This document shows, one piece after another, positions 23,665 through 32,446 of a stretch of DNA of 64,000 nt. Source of the stretch: Streptomyces sp. SAJ15 (GTDB taxonomy: Bacteria > Actinomycetota > Actinomycetes > Streptomycetales > Streptomycetaceae). The first letter of the stretch is position 1. Each line of letters opens with the position of its first letter. A program made the translations under genes and the position numbers. The notes beneath the pieces were generated by a model that saw only the letters and a program-made list of their open reading frames with translations, searched no databases and was not told the origin of the DNA. Location: contig NZ_NISY01000008.1 of assembly GCF_007595705.1 (NCBI RefSeq), positions 62,001-126,000 of the forward strand. The letters run 5' to 3'.

Positions 23665-26496
23665 TCACCCCACCGAGCTGTACGCCACCACCCCGCGCAG
23701 CAACCCGTCCACCGCGCGGCGGGCATTGCGCGCCACCGTGCCGCCGGGTGGGGCCGCCTGGGCGATCTGGCCGAGCACATCGATGAGTTGCTTGCACCAG
23801 CGCACGAAATCGCCCGCGGGCATGTCGACTTCGCGCAGCACCTCGTCGAGGCCATGACCGGAGGCCCAGCGGTAGGCGACCCAGGCGAAGCCCAGGTCGG
23901 GCTCGCGCTGCCCGACCCCCTCCGCCTGGTTGATCTTGTGGTTCTCCTCCAGGGCGTCCAGCCGGCCCCAGATGCGGACCATCTCGCCCAGCGCCTGCTT
24001 GGCGTTGCCGGTGGGGAGCTTGGGCGGCATCGCGTCGTCCGCCTGCCGCGCCTCGAAGACCAGCGCCGAGGCGCAGGCCGCCAGCTCGGGCGCGCTCAGC
24101 CCCTCCCAGATGCCGTCGCGGAGGCACTCGCTGGCCAGCAGGTCGAGCTCTCCGTAGAGCCGGGCCAGCCGCTGCCCGTCCTCGGTGACCTCGTCGCCGC
24201 GGAGGTAGCCCAGCTCACTCAGCAGCGCGCAGATCCGGTCGAAGGTCCGGGCGATGGTGTTGGTACGGCCCTCGATGCGCCGCTCCAGCTGTCGGGTGTC
24301 GCGCGCCAGCCGCTGGTAGCGCTCGGCCCAGCGGGCGTGGTCCTCGCGCTCGTCGCAGCCGTGGCAGGGGTGTGCCCGGATCGCGGACCGCAGCCGCAGG
24401 ATCTCGGAGTCGTCGGCCGCCGCGGAGCGGTCCTTGCGGTGCCGTCGTACGTCGAGGTGGCCGGCCTTGGTGCGCAGCGCGGAGGCCAGGTCGCGGCGGG
24501 ACTGCGGGCTGCGCGGGTTGAAGGACTTGGGGACCCGCATCCGCTCCAGCGGCTCCACCGGAATCGGGAAATCGATGGAGGCCAGCCGCTTGACCTGCCG
24601 TTCGGCGGTGAGGACCAACGGGCGTGGCCCGTCGTGGTTTTCGAAGCCGCGGTGCCCGCCGGCCCGGCCGGGGACGCCCGGGTCCAGCACCAGCGCCAGG
24701 CCCGCGTACTTGCCGGTGGGCACGTGGATGACGTCGCCGGGCCGGAGCTTCTCCAGCGCCGCCGCGGCGGCCGCGCGGCGCTGCGCCACGCCCTGCCGGG
24801 CCAGGTCGGTCTCGCGGTCCTTCAGCTCGCGGCGCAGCCGCGCGTACTCCTCGAAGTCGCCCAGGTGGCAGGTCATGGCCTCGCGGTAGCCGCTGAGGCC
24901 CTCCTCGTTGCGCTGCACCTGTCGGGAGATGCCCACGACCGCCTTGTCGGCCTGGAACTGGGCGAAGGAGGTCTCCAACAGCTCGCGCGAGCGGTGCCGC
25001 CCGAACTGCGAGACCAGGTTGACCGCCATGTTGTACGAGGGCTTGAAGGAGGAGCGCAGCGGATAGGTGCGGGTGCCGGCCAGGCCGGCCAGCGCGGCCG
25101 GGTCCATGGCGCGCTGCCACAGCACCACCGCGTGTCCCTCGACGTCGATGCCGCGCCGCCCGGCGCGGCCGGTGAGCTGGGTGTACTCACCGGGGGTGAT
25201 GTCGGCGTGCTGCTCGCCGTTCCACTTGACGAGCTTCTCCAACACCACCGAGCGGGCCGGCATGTTGATGCCGAGGGCCAGCGTCTCGGTGGCGAACACC
25301 GCCTTGACCAGGCCCTGGACGAACAGCTCCTCCACGACCTCCTTGAAGGTCGGCAGCATGCCGGCGTGGTGCGCGGCTATGCCCCGCTCCAGGCCCTCCA
25401 GCCACTCGAAGTAGCCCAGCACATGGAGGTCTTCGTCGGGGATCCCGGCCGTGCGCTCCTCGACGACGGCCCGCACCTTGGCGCGCGCCGCGTCGTCGTT
25501 GAGCCGCAGCCCGGCGTACAGGCACTGCTGGACGGCGGCCTCGCAGCCGGCGCGGCTGAAGATGAAGGTGATGGCGGGCAGCAGCCCCTCGGCGTCGAGC
25601 CGGTCGATGACCTCGGGTCGGCCGGGCGTCCAGATCCGGCTGCGCTGGCGGCGCTCGCGCTCGCGGTCCGCCTCCCGCATGTTGTCGCGCCCCCGGCGCT
25701 TGTCGCGGCCGAAGGTGGGTCGGCTGTTCTCCATCCGGGCCAGCCGCACCAGGTCGGGGTTGACCTCGCGGCGGCCGGTGCCCTGGCCGCCGTCGCGCTG
25801 GCTCTTCTCCTCGAAGAGGTCGTACATCCGGCGCCCGGCGAGCACGTGCTGCCACAGCGGCACCGGGCGGTGCTCGGAGACGATCACCTCGGTGTCGCCG
25901 CGGACCGTGTCCAGCCAGTCGCCGAACTCCTCGGCGTTGGAGACCGTGGCCGAGAGCGAGATCAGGGTCACCGACTCCGGGAGGTGGATGATGACCTCCT
26001 CCCAGACGGCGCCGCGGAAGCGGTCGGAGAGGTAGTGCACCTCGTCCATCACCACATAGCCGAGGCCGGAGAGCGACTGCGAGCCCGCGTACAGCATGTT
26101 CCGCAGCACCTCGGTGGTCATCACGACCACCGGCGCCTCGGAGTTGATGCTGTTGTCGCCGGTCAGCAGGCCGACGCGGTCGGCGCCGTGGCGCTTGACC
26201 AGGTCGGTGTACTTCTGGTTCGACAGCGCCTTGATCGGCGTGGTGTAGAAGCATTTGCGGCCCTGTGTGAGGGCCAGGTGGACGGCGAACTCGCCCACGA
26301 TGGTCTTGCCGGAGCCGGTGGGCGCGGCCACCAGAACACCCTTGCCGGCCTCAAGGGCCTTGCACGCCTCGATCTGGAACGGGTCCAGCTCGAAGTCGTA
26401 CATCTCGCGGAAGGGGGCCAGCGCGGTGGCCTGCTCGGCCGCCCGGCGGCGGGCCGCGGCATAGCGCTCGGCGGGAGTCAGCTGCTCGTCGGTCAT
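23665..26496 (-). CDS. helY: Ski2/Mtr4-like DExH-box RNA helicase (HelY type)
   Basis: 943 residues from ATG 26496 (MTDEQLTPAERYAAARRRAA); a GTG at 26520 would add eight. Helicase motifs: Q/I AAPTGSGKT, Ia TPIKALSNQKY, II DEVH in VVMDEVHYLSD, III SLSATVSN, V/VI LALGINMPARSVV and QLTGRAGRRG. The C-terminal half holds the DSHCT-like region (CHGCDEREDHARWAERYQRL, SELGYLRGDEV). This layout is typical of actinobacterial HelY, related to Ski2 and Mtr4, which unwind RNA with 3'-5' polarity for decay or processing. It is the last gene on the minus strand after tatA-tatC-lipid kinase. Confidence 0.92.
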   Translation of the reverse strand: MTDEQLTPAERYAAARRRAAEQATALAPFREMYDFELDPFQIEACKALEAGKGVLVAAPTGSGKTIVGEFAVHLALTQGRKCFYTTPIKALSNQKYTDLVKRHGADRVGLLTGDNSINSEAPVVVMTTEVLRNMLYAGSQSLSGLGYVVMDEVHYLSDRFRGAVWEEVIIHLPESVTLISLSATVSNAEEFGDWLDTVRGDTEVIVSEHRPVPLWQHVLAGRRMYDLFEEKSQRDGGQGTGRREVNPDLVRLARMENSRPTFGRDKRRGRDNMREADRERERRQRSRIWTPGRPEVIDRLDAEGLLPAITFIFSRAGCEAAVQQCLYAGLRLNDDAARAKVRAVVEERTAGIPDEDLHVLGYFEWLEGLERGIAAHHAGMLPTFKEVVEELFVQGLVKAVFATETLALGINMPARSVVLEKLVKWNGEQHADITPGEYTQLTGRAGRRGIDVEGHAVVLWQRAMDPAALAGLAGTRTYPLRSSFKPSYNMAVNLVSQFGRHRSRELLETSFAQFQADKAVVGISRQVQRNEEGLSGYREAMTCHLGDFEEYARLRRELKDRETDLARQGVAQRRAAAAAALEKLRPGDVIHVPTGKYAGLALVLDPGVPGRAGGHRGFENHDGPRPLVLTAERQVKRLASIDFPIPVEPLERMRVPKSFNPRSPQSRRDLASALRTKAGHLDVRRHRKDRSAAADDSEILRLRSAIRAHPCHGCDEREDHARWAERYQRLARDTRQLERRIEGRTNTIARTFDRICALLSELGYLRGDEVTEDGQRLARLYGELDLLASECLRDGIWEGLSAPELAACASALVFEARQADDAMPPKLPTGNAKQALGEMVRIWGRLDALEENHKINQAEGVGQREPDLGFAWVAYRWASGHGLDEVLREVDMPAGDFVRWCKQLIDVLGQIAQAAPPGGTVARNARRAVDGLLRGVVAYSSVG

Positions 26497-26648
26497 CGTA
26501 CGTACGAGCCTACCGGCCACCTAGGACAGCGCACGCGATCTTTTTCGGGGCTCGGAGGGCGCGGAGGCGCGCACGACCCCGGGGCGCGGCCGCGGCTCGC
26601 CCGCGCGGTGCGAGCGCCGGTCCGCCGGTCCGCCGGGGCCGCGTTCGG

Positions 26649-27542
26649 TCACCGTACGCCCAGGACACGGACCGCGCCCGGCACCGTACGCGCGGTGAGC
26701 GGCAGCGGACCGAGCGGCTCCCCGTCCGCGTAGCCGGTCAGCCCCTCGGCGCTGAGCGTGACGCTCGCGACCCGGTAGGTGGTGACCTTCGGGTGGTTCA
26801 GGTGCGTGCCCCGGTAGACGCGCGGGAAGACCCTCAGCAGCGTCGCGCGGCTGCACGGGCCGACCACGGTGATGTCGAAGAGCCCGTCGTCCAGCCGGGC
26901 GTCCCCGCAGATGCGCATCCCGCCGCCGTACGAACTGCCGTTGCCGACCGCGATCAGGGTGGCCTCGACCTCCCGCTCCGGGCCGTCGTCGAGGCGGATC
27001 CGGTACGGGATGGGCCGCAGCGCCGCCAGCTCGGCGACCATCGCGACGTCGTAGCGGAACCGGCCGGTCGGCCACCGCATGCGGTTGCCGCGGTCGTTGA
27101 CGCGAGAGTCGAAGCCGGAGGCGAGCACGGTGCCGAACCAGGTGTCCCCCACCCGCCCGAGGTCGACGGGGCGCCCGCCGTCCTCCTTGAGCGAGGCGGC
27201 GATCCGGTGCGCCGCGGCGACCGGGTCCCGCACCGGCAGCCCGGTGGCCTGGGCGAAGTCGTTGCCCGTACCGACCGCGACCACCCCGAGCGGGGTGTCG
27301 GTCCCGGCCACGGCCTGGAGGGCGAGCGAGGTCATGCCGTCCCCGCCGACGGCTATCAACGCCCCCGTACCGGCCGCCACGGCCGCGCGCGCCCGGCGCA
27401 GCGCGTCCTCGGCGTCCAGGCCCAGCACCGTACGAACGCCGAAGCCGGCCTCCCGCAGTGCGCGGGCGGCCGGCTGAGTGGCGTGCGCGCCGCGTCCGCG
27501 GCCCGCCGTGGGATTGACGAAGAGAGTGATGTCGCAGGTCAC
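26649..27542 (-). CDS. Diacylglycerol/lipid kinase family protein
   Basis: 297 residues from GTG 27542. The catalytic-domain signatures are FVNPTAGRGRGAH near the start, VGGDGMTSLALQAV (the GGDGT loop with Met instead of Thr), LGVVAVGTGNDFAQATGLP, and the C-terminal YADGEPLG strand. These are the hallmarks of the DagK/YegS lipid-kinase family, which phosphorylates diacylglycerol or similar lipids. The GGDGM variation is uncommon but does not remove the glycine-rich loop. It lies 36 bases after tatC on the same strand and about 120 bases before the helicase start, so may share the tat transcript. Confidence 0.92.
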   Translation of the reverse strand: MTCDITLFVNPTAGRGRGAHATQPAARALREAGFGVRTVLGLDAEDALRRARAAVAAGTGALIAVGGDGMTSLALQAVAGTDTPLGVVAVGTGNDFAQATGLPVRDPVAAAHRIAASLKEDGGRPVDLGRVGDTWFGTVLASGFDSRVNDRGNRMRWPTGRFRYDVAMVAELAALRPIPYRIRLDDGPEREVEATLIAVGNGSSYGGGMRICGDARLDDGLFDITVVGPCSRATLLRVFPRVYRGTHLNHPKVTTYRVASVTLSAEGLTGYADGEPLGPLPLTARTVPGAVRVLGVR

Positions 27543-27578
27543 GCGCGGACCCTACCGGGTCCGCGCGGACGATCGCGG

Positions 27579-28529
27579 TCAGGTGATGTCGTCGTAGCCG
27601 TGTCGCCTGGCCGGATCGTTGCCGTCCACCTGCTCGGGGCGCGAGCGGGAGGCGGACACCGGCTCGACGTCGCCGACGTCCTCCGGGGTGAGGTCGAGCT
27701 CGGACGCCTCGTCGTCGCTCAGCCCCGCGTCGGGGTTGGCGCGTCGCCGGCGGCGGTCGTTGAGCAGACAGAACCCGGTGGCGGCGAAGTACAGCACCAC
27801 GATGGGCGCCGCCAGAACCGACATGGTCAGCGGGTCGCCGGTCGGGGTGGCGACGGCGGCGAAGACGGTGATGCCCACCACCATGAACCGCCACCAGCTC
27901 AGCATCCGCTGTCCGGTGAGGACCCCGCCGAGGTTGAGCAGCACCAGCAGCAACGGCAGTTCGAAGGCGAGGCCGAAGACGATGACCAGCCGGGTCACGA
28001 TGTCGAGGAACTCGTCGGCCGGGAAGAGGTTGTCCCAGCCGTCGGGGGTGAGGCCGACGAGCGCGGCGGACGAGGTCGGCAGGATCGCGTACGCGAGGTA
28101 GGCACCGCCCAGGAAGAGCGGGACGCCGGCGGCGACGAAGCTCAGCGCGTACTTCTTCTCGTGGCCGTGCAGTCCGGGCGCGAGGAAGGCCCACAGCTGG
28201 TAGAGCCAGATCGGGCTGGAGACGACCACACCGGTCGCCAGCGACACCTTCAGCATGATCGTGAAGGGGGCCAGCAGACCGTTGGCGGTGATCCGGGCGC
28301 AGGAATCGCCGTCCTCGGCGACGGTCTTCCCCGGGGGGCACCCGACCTTGTCGATCACCGGGTCGGTGATGAACTCCGCGATCTGCTTGTAGTAGATCAG
28401 CGCGACGATCGTGACCACGACGATCGCGATGACCGACTTCAGCAGGCGGTTACGCAGCTCACGCAGATGCTCCGTGAGGGGCATGCGCCCCTCGGGGTTC
28501 GGCTTCTGCTTGCGGGCAGGCTTGAGCAA
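27579..28529 (-). CDS. tatC: Sec-independent protein translocase subunit TatC
   Basis: 316 residues. The N-terminus contains MPLTEHLRELRNRLLKSV, the conserved cytoplasmic entry motif that recognises twin-arginine signals, followed by six transmembrane segments with the family residues F-x-L-AP-L-H-x-H-E-K-K and VFGLAFELPLLL. The last about 70 residues are a hydrophilic Asp/Arg-rich tail, as in other Streptomyces. It forms the Tat receptor with TatA (99 bases upstream) and TatB. The amidohydrolase at 8199-11609 is a likely client. Confidence 0.97.
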   Translation of the reverse strand: MLKPARKQKPNPEGRMPLTEHLRELRNRLLKSVIAIVVVTIVALIYYKQIAEFITDPVIDKVGCPPGKTVAEDGDSCARITANGLLAPFTIMLKVSLATGVVVSSPIWLYQLWAFLAPGLHGHEKKYALSFVAAGVPLFLGGAYLAYAILPTSSAALVGLTPDGWDNLFPADEFLDIVTRLVIVFGLAFELPLLLVLLNLGGVLTGQRMLSWWRFMVVGITVFAAVATPTGDPLTMSVLAAPIVVLYFAATGFCLLNDRRRRRANPDAGLSDDEASELDLTPEDVGDVEPVSASRSRPEQVDGNDPARRHGYDDIT

Positions 28530-28628
28530 CCCACATCCTCGTCTCGTGCGAAGGCCGTCACCGGCTCAACCCTCCGGACGTGCGTACGTCCGAAGGGGCG
28601 CCGGCGCGGCGGGCTCTCTCTGCCGGCG

Positions 28629-28910
28629 TCAGCTCTGGGTGGTGCGGTCCGCGGGCTCGCCGACCGGGCGGGAGCTGGTCACATCACCGGGGGCGGCCTG
28701 GATCGTCTTCGGCGCGGCCTGCTGCTGGGCGGCGGCGTCGGTGGCCTTCGTGGCCTCCGTCTCGTCGTCCCGCTTCATGGCCTTGGCCTCGCTCTTGAGG
28801 ATGCGGGCCGACTTGCCCAGCGACCGGGCCATGTCGGGAAGCTTCTTGGCGCCGAAGAGCAGCAGGATCACGACGAGGATCAGGATGATCTCAGTGGGCC
28901 TCAGGTTCAT
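28629..28910 (-). CDS. tatA: Sec-independent translocase subunit TatA
   Basis: 93 residues with a short hydrophobic helix (about residues 6-20, TEIILILVVILLLFG), the FGAKKLPDMARSLGKS hinge and amphipathic helix, and an Ala/Gln/Thr-rich tail. The Phe-Gly hinge and KKLP motif define TatA/B; the short length favours TatA. It is the first gene of the tatA-tatC pair; the promoter should lie in the 440-base gap above 28910. Confidence 0.97.
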   Translation of the reverse strand: MNLRPTEIILILVVILLLFGAKKLPDMARSLGKSARILKSEAKAMKRDDETEATKATDAAAQQQAAPKTIQAAPGDVTSSRPVGEPADRTTQS

Positions 28911-29350
28911 GTGCTACTACCTTCTCGCCGGGGCGGCGTTACCTTCTGCCGGCCGTGGGGATCGGACTGGCGTGCTAGTGCTGTCAGCGATCGTAACCCG
29001 CACGGGTAAATACAGGGCAATCCCTGTGCATACGCCCGGTTGCGGACCAGCCATCGATGCCGCTGGTCATCGCTGTCAGTGCTGCGACCAGCAGCCTACC
29101 GCTCGGGGGCGCGCCACAAGAGAGCGCGCCCCAGAGCGCCACCCTTCGCCAGTGCGCGAGGCTTGCCTCGCGTTCGACCGCTCGATAAGGGGTGTCGCGC
29201 GGGAAGACGGAGGCCGGCGGGTCCGGGTTCGGTCCGCGCGGGCGGGGCGTTCCGTCGCGCGGTGGTGCATCGGTCTACGCGGCGCGGCGTTCGGCGGGAT
29301 GACGTCCGGTGGTCCGTGCCCCGGCCGGCGTGGCCCGCGCGGCGGGTCGT
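28911..29350. other. Intergenic region upstream of tatA
   Basis: No gene found. AT-richer sequence at 28970-29040 is the best place for the tatA promoter. Several GC-rich repeats at 29160-29340 show no coding pattern. Confidence 0.45.
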
Positions 29351-29554
29351 TCAGTCCCTTCGCAGCGCGTCGACGTGGGCCGCCAGCGGGGTCGCGGCCC
29401 GCTCCAGGTCCTCCACGGCGCGCGAGATCTGGCGCGAACTCTCCCCCACCTGCCGGGACAGCCGCCGCACCTCGACGAAGACCCGCGCGGCGAGCACGGC
29501 GAGCACGGCGATTCCACAGAAGGCGAGAGCGATAGCAAGCATCGGCCAGAGCAT
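29351..29554 (-). CDS. Small membrane-anchored protein with helical cytoplasmic domain
   Basis: 67 residues: an N-terminal transmembrane helix (LWPMLAIALAFCGIAVLAVLAA, about residues 2-23), then a charged helix VEVRRLSRQVGESSRQISRA and VEDLERAATPLAAHVDALRRD with heptad character (possible coiled coil). This is a plausible small conserved Streptomyces membrane protein of unknown role. It lies between the tat genes and the pafBC region; there is no clear partner. Confidence 0.75.
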   Translation of the reverse strand: MLWPMLAIALAFCGIAVLAVLAARVFVEVRRLSRQVGESSRQISRAVEDLERAATPLAAHVDALRRD

Positions 29555-29589
29555 GGGGGGAGCCTACCGGGGGCGCGAGGCGCCCCGCG

Positions 29590-29853
29590 TCACGCCGTCG
29601 AATGGAGCCGCAGGGTGCTCACTCCGCCCCCGGTGAGCAGCTCCACGATCCGCTCGCCGGCCGGCTTGCGCACCGCGCTGCCGCAGTCCGGACAGGTGAA
29701 GGAGTAGAAGGTGGTGCGGGCGCTGGCGCCGATGGCCAGCCGCAGCGCGTCCGCACCCAGTTCGAACCGGGCGCGGCACTGCGGGCAGCCGGCCTTGAAG
29801 ACCACGGCGCCGGCCGCGGAACCGGCACGGACGGCGTTCGCCTCGGCGGTCAC
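29590..29853 (-). CDS. Small zinc-ribbon protein (FmdB-like)
   Basis: 87 residues if GTG 29853 is used; GGGAGG lies 6 bases before it, so I prefer it to the longer ORF at 29874. Two CxxC pairs, CPQC and CPDC, separated by about 30 residues should bind zinc. The remaining sequence is short beta-strand-like. Zinc-ribbon proteins of this size occur widely in actinobacteria without known function. It lies 70 bases past the pafC stop on the same strand. Confidence 0.75.
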   Translation of the reverse strand: MTAEANAVRAGSAAGAVVFKAGCPQCRARFELGADALRLAIGASARTTFYSFTCPDCGSAVRKPAGERIVELLTGGGVSTLRLHSTA

Positions 29854-29923
29854 GTTGTGCCTCCCATAAGTCACCCTACGTGTCTCCAGCCCACGGGTTC
29901 GGGCGTCTCCGCGGCGCCGCGCG

Positions 29924-30886
29924 TCACTCGCCGTACGCCGCCAGGGCCCGCCGCGCCGCGTCCCGGGCGCTGGTCGCCAGCTCCGCGGGCGCCACGATGC
30001 GACCGTCCCCGCCGAGCCGCAGCGCCAGCCGGCGCAGTGAGCCGGGGTCGGGGGTGCGCAGGGTGATCCGCAGGCCGCCGTCGGGCAGCTCCTCGGCGCT
30101 GTCGTGCGGGTAGTACTCGGCGACCCAGCGCCCGCCGGGGCCCACCTCGACGACCACCTCGGGATCCTCGGCGGCGGGCTGCACCAGTGCCTCGGAGAGG
30201 TCGCGCAGCTCGATCGGCGGCGGGTCGGACGCCTCGTCCAGCAGCCTGATCTCGGCGACCCGGTCGAGCCGGAAGGTGCGCCGGGCCTCCGTCAGCCGGC
30301 ACCACGCCTCGACATAGGTGTGGCCGACGGCGAAGAGCCGGATCGGGTCGATCTCGCGCTCGGTGAGCTCGTCCCGGGCGGGCGAGTAGTAGCGCATCCA
30401 CACCCGGCGCCGCTCGGCGATGGCCCGGTCGACGTCGGCGAAGACGCCGCCCTCGGACTCGAAGGTCACCGAGAGCCGGGAGCTGGCGCCGGCGGCCTCG
30501 CCGGCCGCGGCCTCCAGCTTGGCGGTGGCGCGCAGCAGTGCGCGACGGTCGCCCTCGCGTAGCCCGGGAAGGGTGGCCACGGCCCGGGCGGCCACCAGCA
30601 GCGCGGTGGCCTCGTCGGCGGCGAGCCGCAGCGGCTCCCCGGCACTGCTGCCGGTGGCGTCCGGGTTGTGCCACCAGATGCGGTCGCCGTCGGTGTCGAT
30701 GTCGAGCAGGTCGCCGCCGCGGAAGCTGGTGCCGCACATCGGCAGCACGTCGAGGTCGGCGATGAGCTCGTCCTCGGTGATGCCGAAGGCGCGGGCGACG
30801 TCGCTGACGCGGGCGCCGGGGCGCTCCCTCAGATACGTCACCAGCGACAGCATCCGGCGGGTCTGGTCGATGGCGTTGCCAGCCAT
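29924..30886 (-). CDS. pafC: PafC, WYL-domain transcriptional regulator
   Basis: 320 residues from ATG 30886. The N-terminal winged helix (RRMLSLVTYLRERPGARVSD, ARAFGITEDEL) is followed by a WYL domain (RVWMRYYSPARDELTEREID, YVEAWCRLTEARRTFRLDRV) and a C-terminal extension. It lies 20 bases after pafB. PafB and PafC form a heterodimer that, in mycobacteria, activates the LexA-independent DNA-damage response. The two genes are proteasome-associated by location, although not needed for pupylation. Confidence 0.93.
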   Translation of the reverse strand: MAGNAIDQTRRMLSLVTYLRERPGARVSDVARAFGITEDELIADLDVLPMCGTSFRGGDLLDIDTDGDRIWWHNPDATGSSAGEPLRLAADEATALLVAARAVATLPGLREGDRRALLRATAKLEAAAGEAAGASSRLSVTFESEGGVFADVDRAIAERRRVWMRYYSPARDELTEREIDPIRLFAVGHTYVEAWCRLTEARRTFRLDRVAEIRLLDEASDPPPIELRDLSEALVQPAAEDPEVVVEVGPGGRWVAEYYPHDSAEELPDGGLRITLRTPDPGSLRRLALRLGGDGRIVAPAELATSARDAARRALAAYGE

Positions 30887-30906
30887 GGAAGTCGGTCCTG
30901 TCCCTC

Positions 30907-31914
30907 TCAGCCCTTGGCCACGGCGCGCAGCCGCTCGATCACGTCGGTCCGCAGCTCGGCGGGGGCGAGCACCACCACGTCCGGGCCGAACTCCACCAGC
31001 CACGCGTCCAGCCCGTGTCCGTAGGGGATCTCCAGCTCGTCCCAGCCGTCGCCGAGCGGGCGGGTGGTCAGCGCCTTGGCGCGGAGCGGATAGCCGTGGC
31101 CGGAGCGCAGCCTGATCCGGGCGGTGCCGGTGGCGGTCTCCCCCGCCCAGACCTCGACGGTCTCGCGCACGGTGACGTGGTCGGGGACCTCGGCGGTGAA
31201 GGCGCCGGCCCGTGAGCGCACCCGGCCGGTGATCCGGGAGAGCCGGAAGACCCGCTCGGCGCCGCGGTCCCGGTCCCAGCCGGCCAGGTACCAGTGGCCG
31301 CGCCAGCACTCCAGGATCCAGGGCTCCACATGGCGCTGCTCGGGGCGCGCGGCGCTGGCCTTTCGGTATTCGAAGACCACGGGGCGGCGGTCGCGGCAGG
31401 CCAGCATCAGCGGCTCGAAGGCCGCCTCGTGGGTGGGGATGCGCGGCTCCAGCGCGCTGTGCGGCGCGGGCGCCTCGCTGTCATACGGGTCGTCAGCCAC
31501 CGGCATCCCGGCGGCGCGCAGCTTCTGCAGCGCCCCGCTGGCCGCGCCGGCAAGCCGGGCCTGCTGCCAGACCTTGGCGGCGACACCGAGCGCCGCGGCC
31601 TCCTCGGCGTCGAAGGTGATCGGTGGCAGTCGGTTGCTGTCCCGCCGGGCCAGATAGCCTATTTCGCCGTCGAAGCTCTCCACGGTCTCGATGACCAGGC
31701 CGAGTTCGCGCAGATCGTCCTTGTCGCGCTCGAACATCCGGTTGAAGGCTTCGTCCTTCGCGGCGCTGTCCACCGCGCCCGCTCCGGCGGTCTCCGCGCC
31801 GGCCTGCAGATACGCCTCGATCGACGTCCGGAGCTCCCGCTTGGTGAGCGGACGCCGGGTTCCCAGCAGGCACAGGGCCAGATTCATCAGCCGCTCGGCC
31901 TTGGCAATCGCCAT
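30907..31914 (-). CDS. pafB: PafB, WYL-domain transcriptional regulator
   Basis: 335 residues starting MAIAKAERLMNLALCLLGTR. The helix-turn-helix (RRPLTKRELRTSIEAYLQAG) is followed by DKDDLRELGLVIET, the WYL core (RRPVVFEYRKASAARPEQRH, WYLAGWDRDRGAERVFRLSR) and the WCX-like C-terminus. It is paired with pafC downstream; together they form the DNA-binding regulator PafBC of the actinobacterial SOS-independent damage response. A single-stranded-nucleic-acid signal has been proposed for mycobacterial PafBC; nothing here contradicts that. Confidence 0.94.
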   Translation of the reverse strand: MAIAKAERLMNLALCLLGTRRPLTKRELRTSIEAYLQAGAETAGAGAVDSAAKDEAFNRMFERDKDDLRELGLVIETVESFDGEIGYLARRDSNRLPPITFDAEEAAALGVAAKVWQQARLAGAASGALQKLRAAGMPVADDPYDSEAPAPHSALEPRIPTHEAAFEPLMLACRDRRPVVFEYRKASAARPEQRHVEPWILECWRGHWYLAGWDRDRGAERVFRLSRITGRVRSRAGAFTAEVPDHVTVRETVEVWAGETATGTARIRLRSGHGYPLRAKALTTRPLGDGWDELEIPYGHGLDAWLVEFGPDVVVLAPAELRTDVIERLRAVAKG

Positions 31915-31980
31915 CGACGCCCTTCGCCCCTCTCATCACACCTATCGATCGTGACCGTACCGCTAGCGGGTCCGAAGGTA

Positions 31981-32019
31981 AAAGCCGAGGGCTCGTGCCG
32001 GCCGGCACGAGCCCTCGGA
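31981..32019 (-). terminator. Terminator of the small FKBP gene
   Basis: A 17-base perfect palindromic arm pair (31986-32002 / 32003-32019, no unpaired loop bases beyond the tip) is followed on the minus strand by TTTT. It is a strong intrinsic terminator about 15 bases past the stop codon. Confidence 0.85.
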
Positions 32020-32033
32020 TGCCGCTGTCCGCC

Positions 32034-32405
32034 TCAGACGGAGACCAGGTCGCAGACGAAGATCAGCGTCTCGCCCGGCGCGATCTTGCCGCCGGCGCCA
32101 CGGTCGCCGTAGGCCAGGTGCGGCGGGATGACCAGCTGGCGGCGGCCGCCCACCTTCATGCCCTGCACGCCCTTGTCCCAGCCCGCGATGACCTGGCCGG
32201 CGCCGAGCTGGAACTGCAGCGGGGTGCCGCGGTTCCAGCTGGCGTCGAACTCCTCGCCGGTGCTGAAGGAGACGCCGACGTAGTGCACGGAGACGAAGTC
32301 CCCGGCCTTGGCGACCGGCCCGTCGCCCTCCCAGATGTCCTTGATCTCAAGGTCGGCCGGCGGCTCGCCACCCGGGAAGTCGACCTCAGGCTTGTCGATG
32401 CTCAC
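32034..32405 (-). CDS. FKBP-type peptidyl-prolyl cis-trans isomerase (cytosolic)
   Basis: 123 residues consisting of a single FKBP domain. The characteristic VSVHYVGVSFSTGEEFDASW, FQLGAGQVIAGWDKGVQGMK, RRQLVIPPHLAYGD and ETLIFVCDLVSV segments cover the fold and the hydrophobic active-site cleft. There is no signal sequence, so it acts in the cytoplasm as a folding catalyst. It lies 41 bases after the two-domain lipoprotein FKBP on the same strand and is closed by a strong terminator. Confidence 0.96.
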   Translation of the reverse strand: MSIDKPEVDFPGGEPPADLEIKDIWEGDGPVAKAGDFVSVHYVGVSFSTGEEFDASWNRGTPLQFQLGAGQVIAGWDKGVQGMKVGGRRQLVIPPHLAYGDRGAGGKIAPGETLIFVCDLVSV

Positions 32406-32446
32406 GAAAATTGCTCCTCGTTACGTTGTGGGCAACCCGCACAGTC

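Noticed and set aside
23233..26733. Very long open frame on the + strand across the helicase gene
   Set aside because: Antisense shadow produced by high GC3 codon bias; the helicase motifs are on the minus strand, and the + translation has no family pattern.
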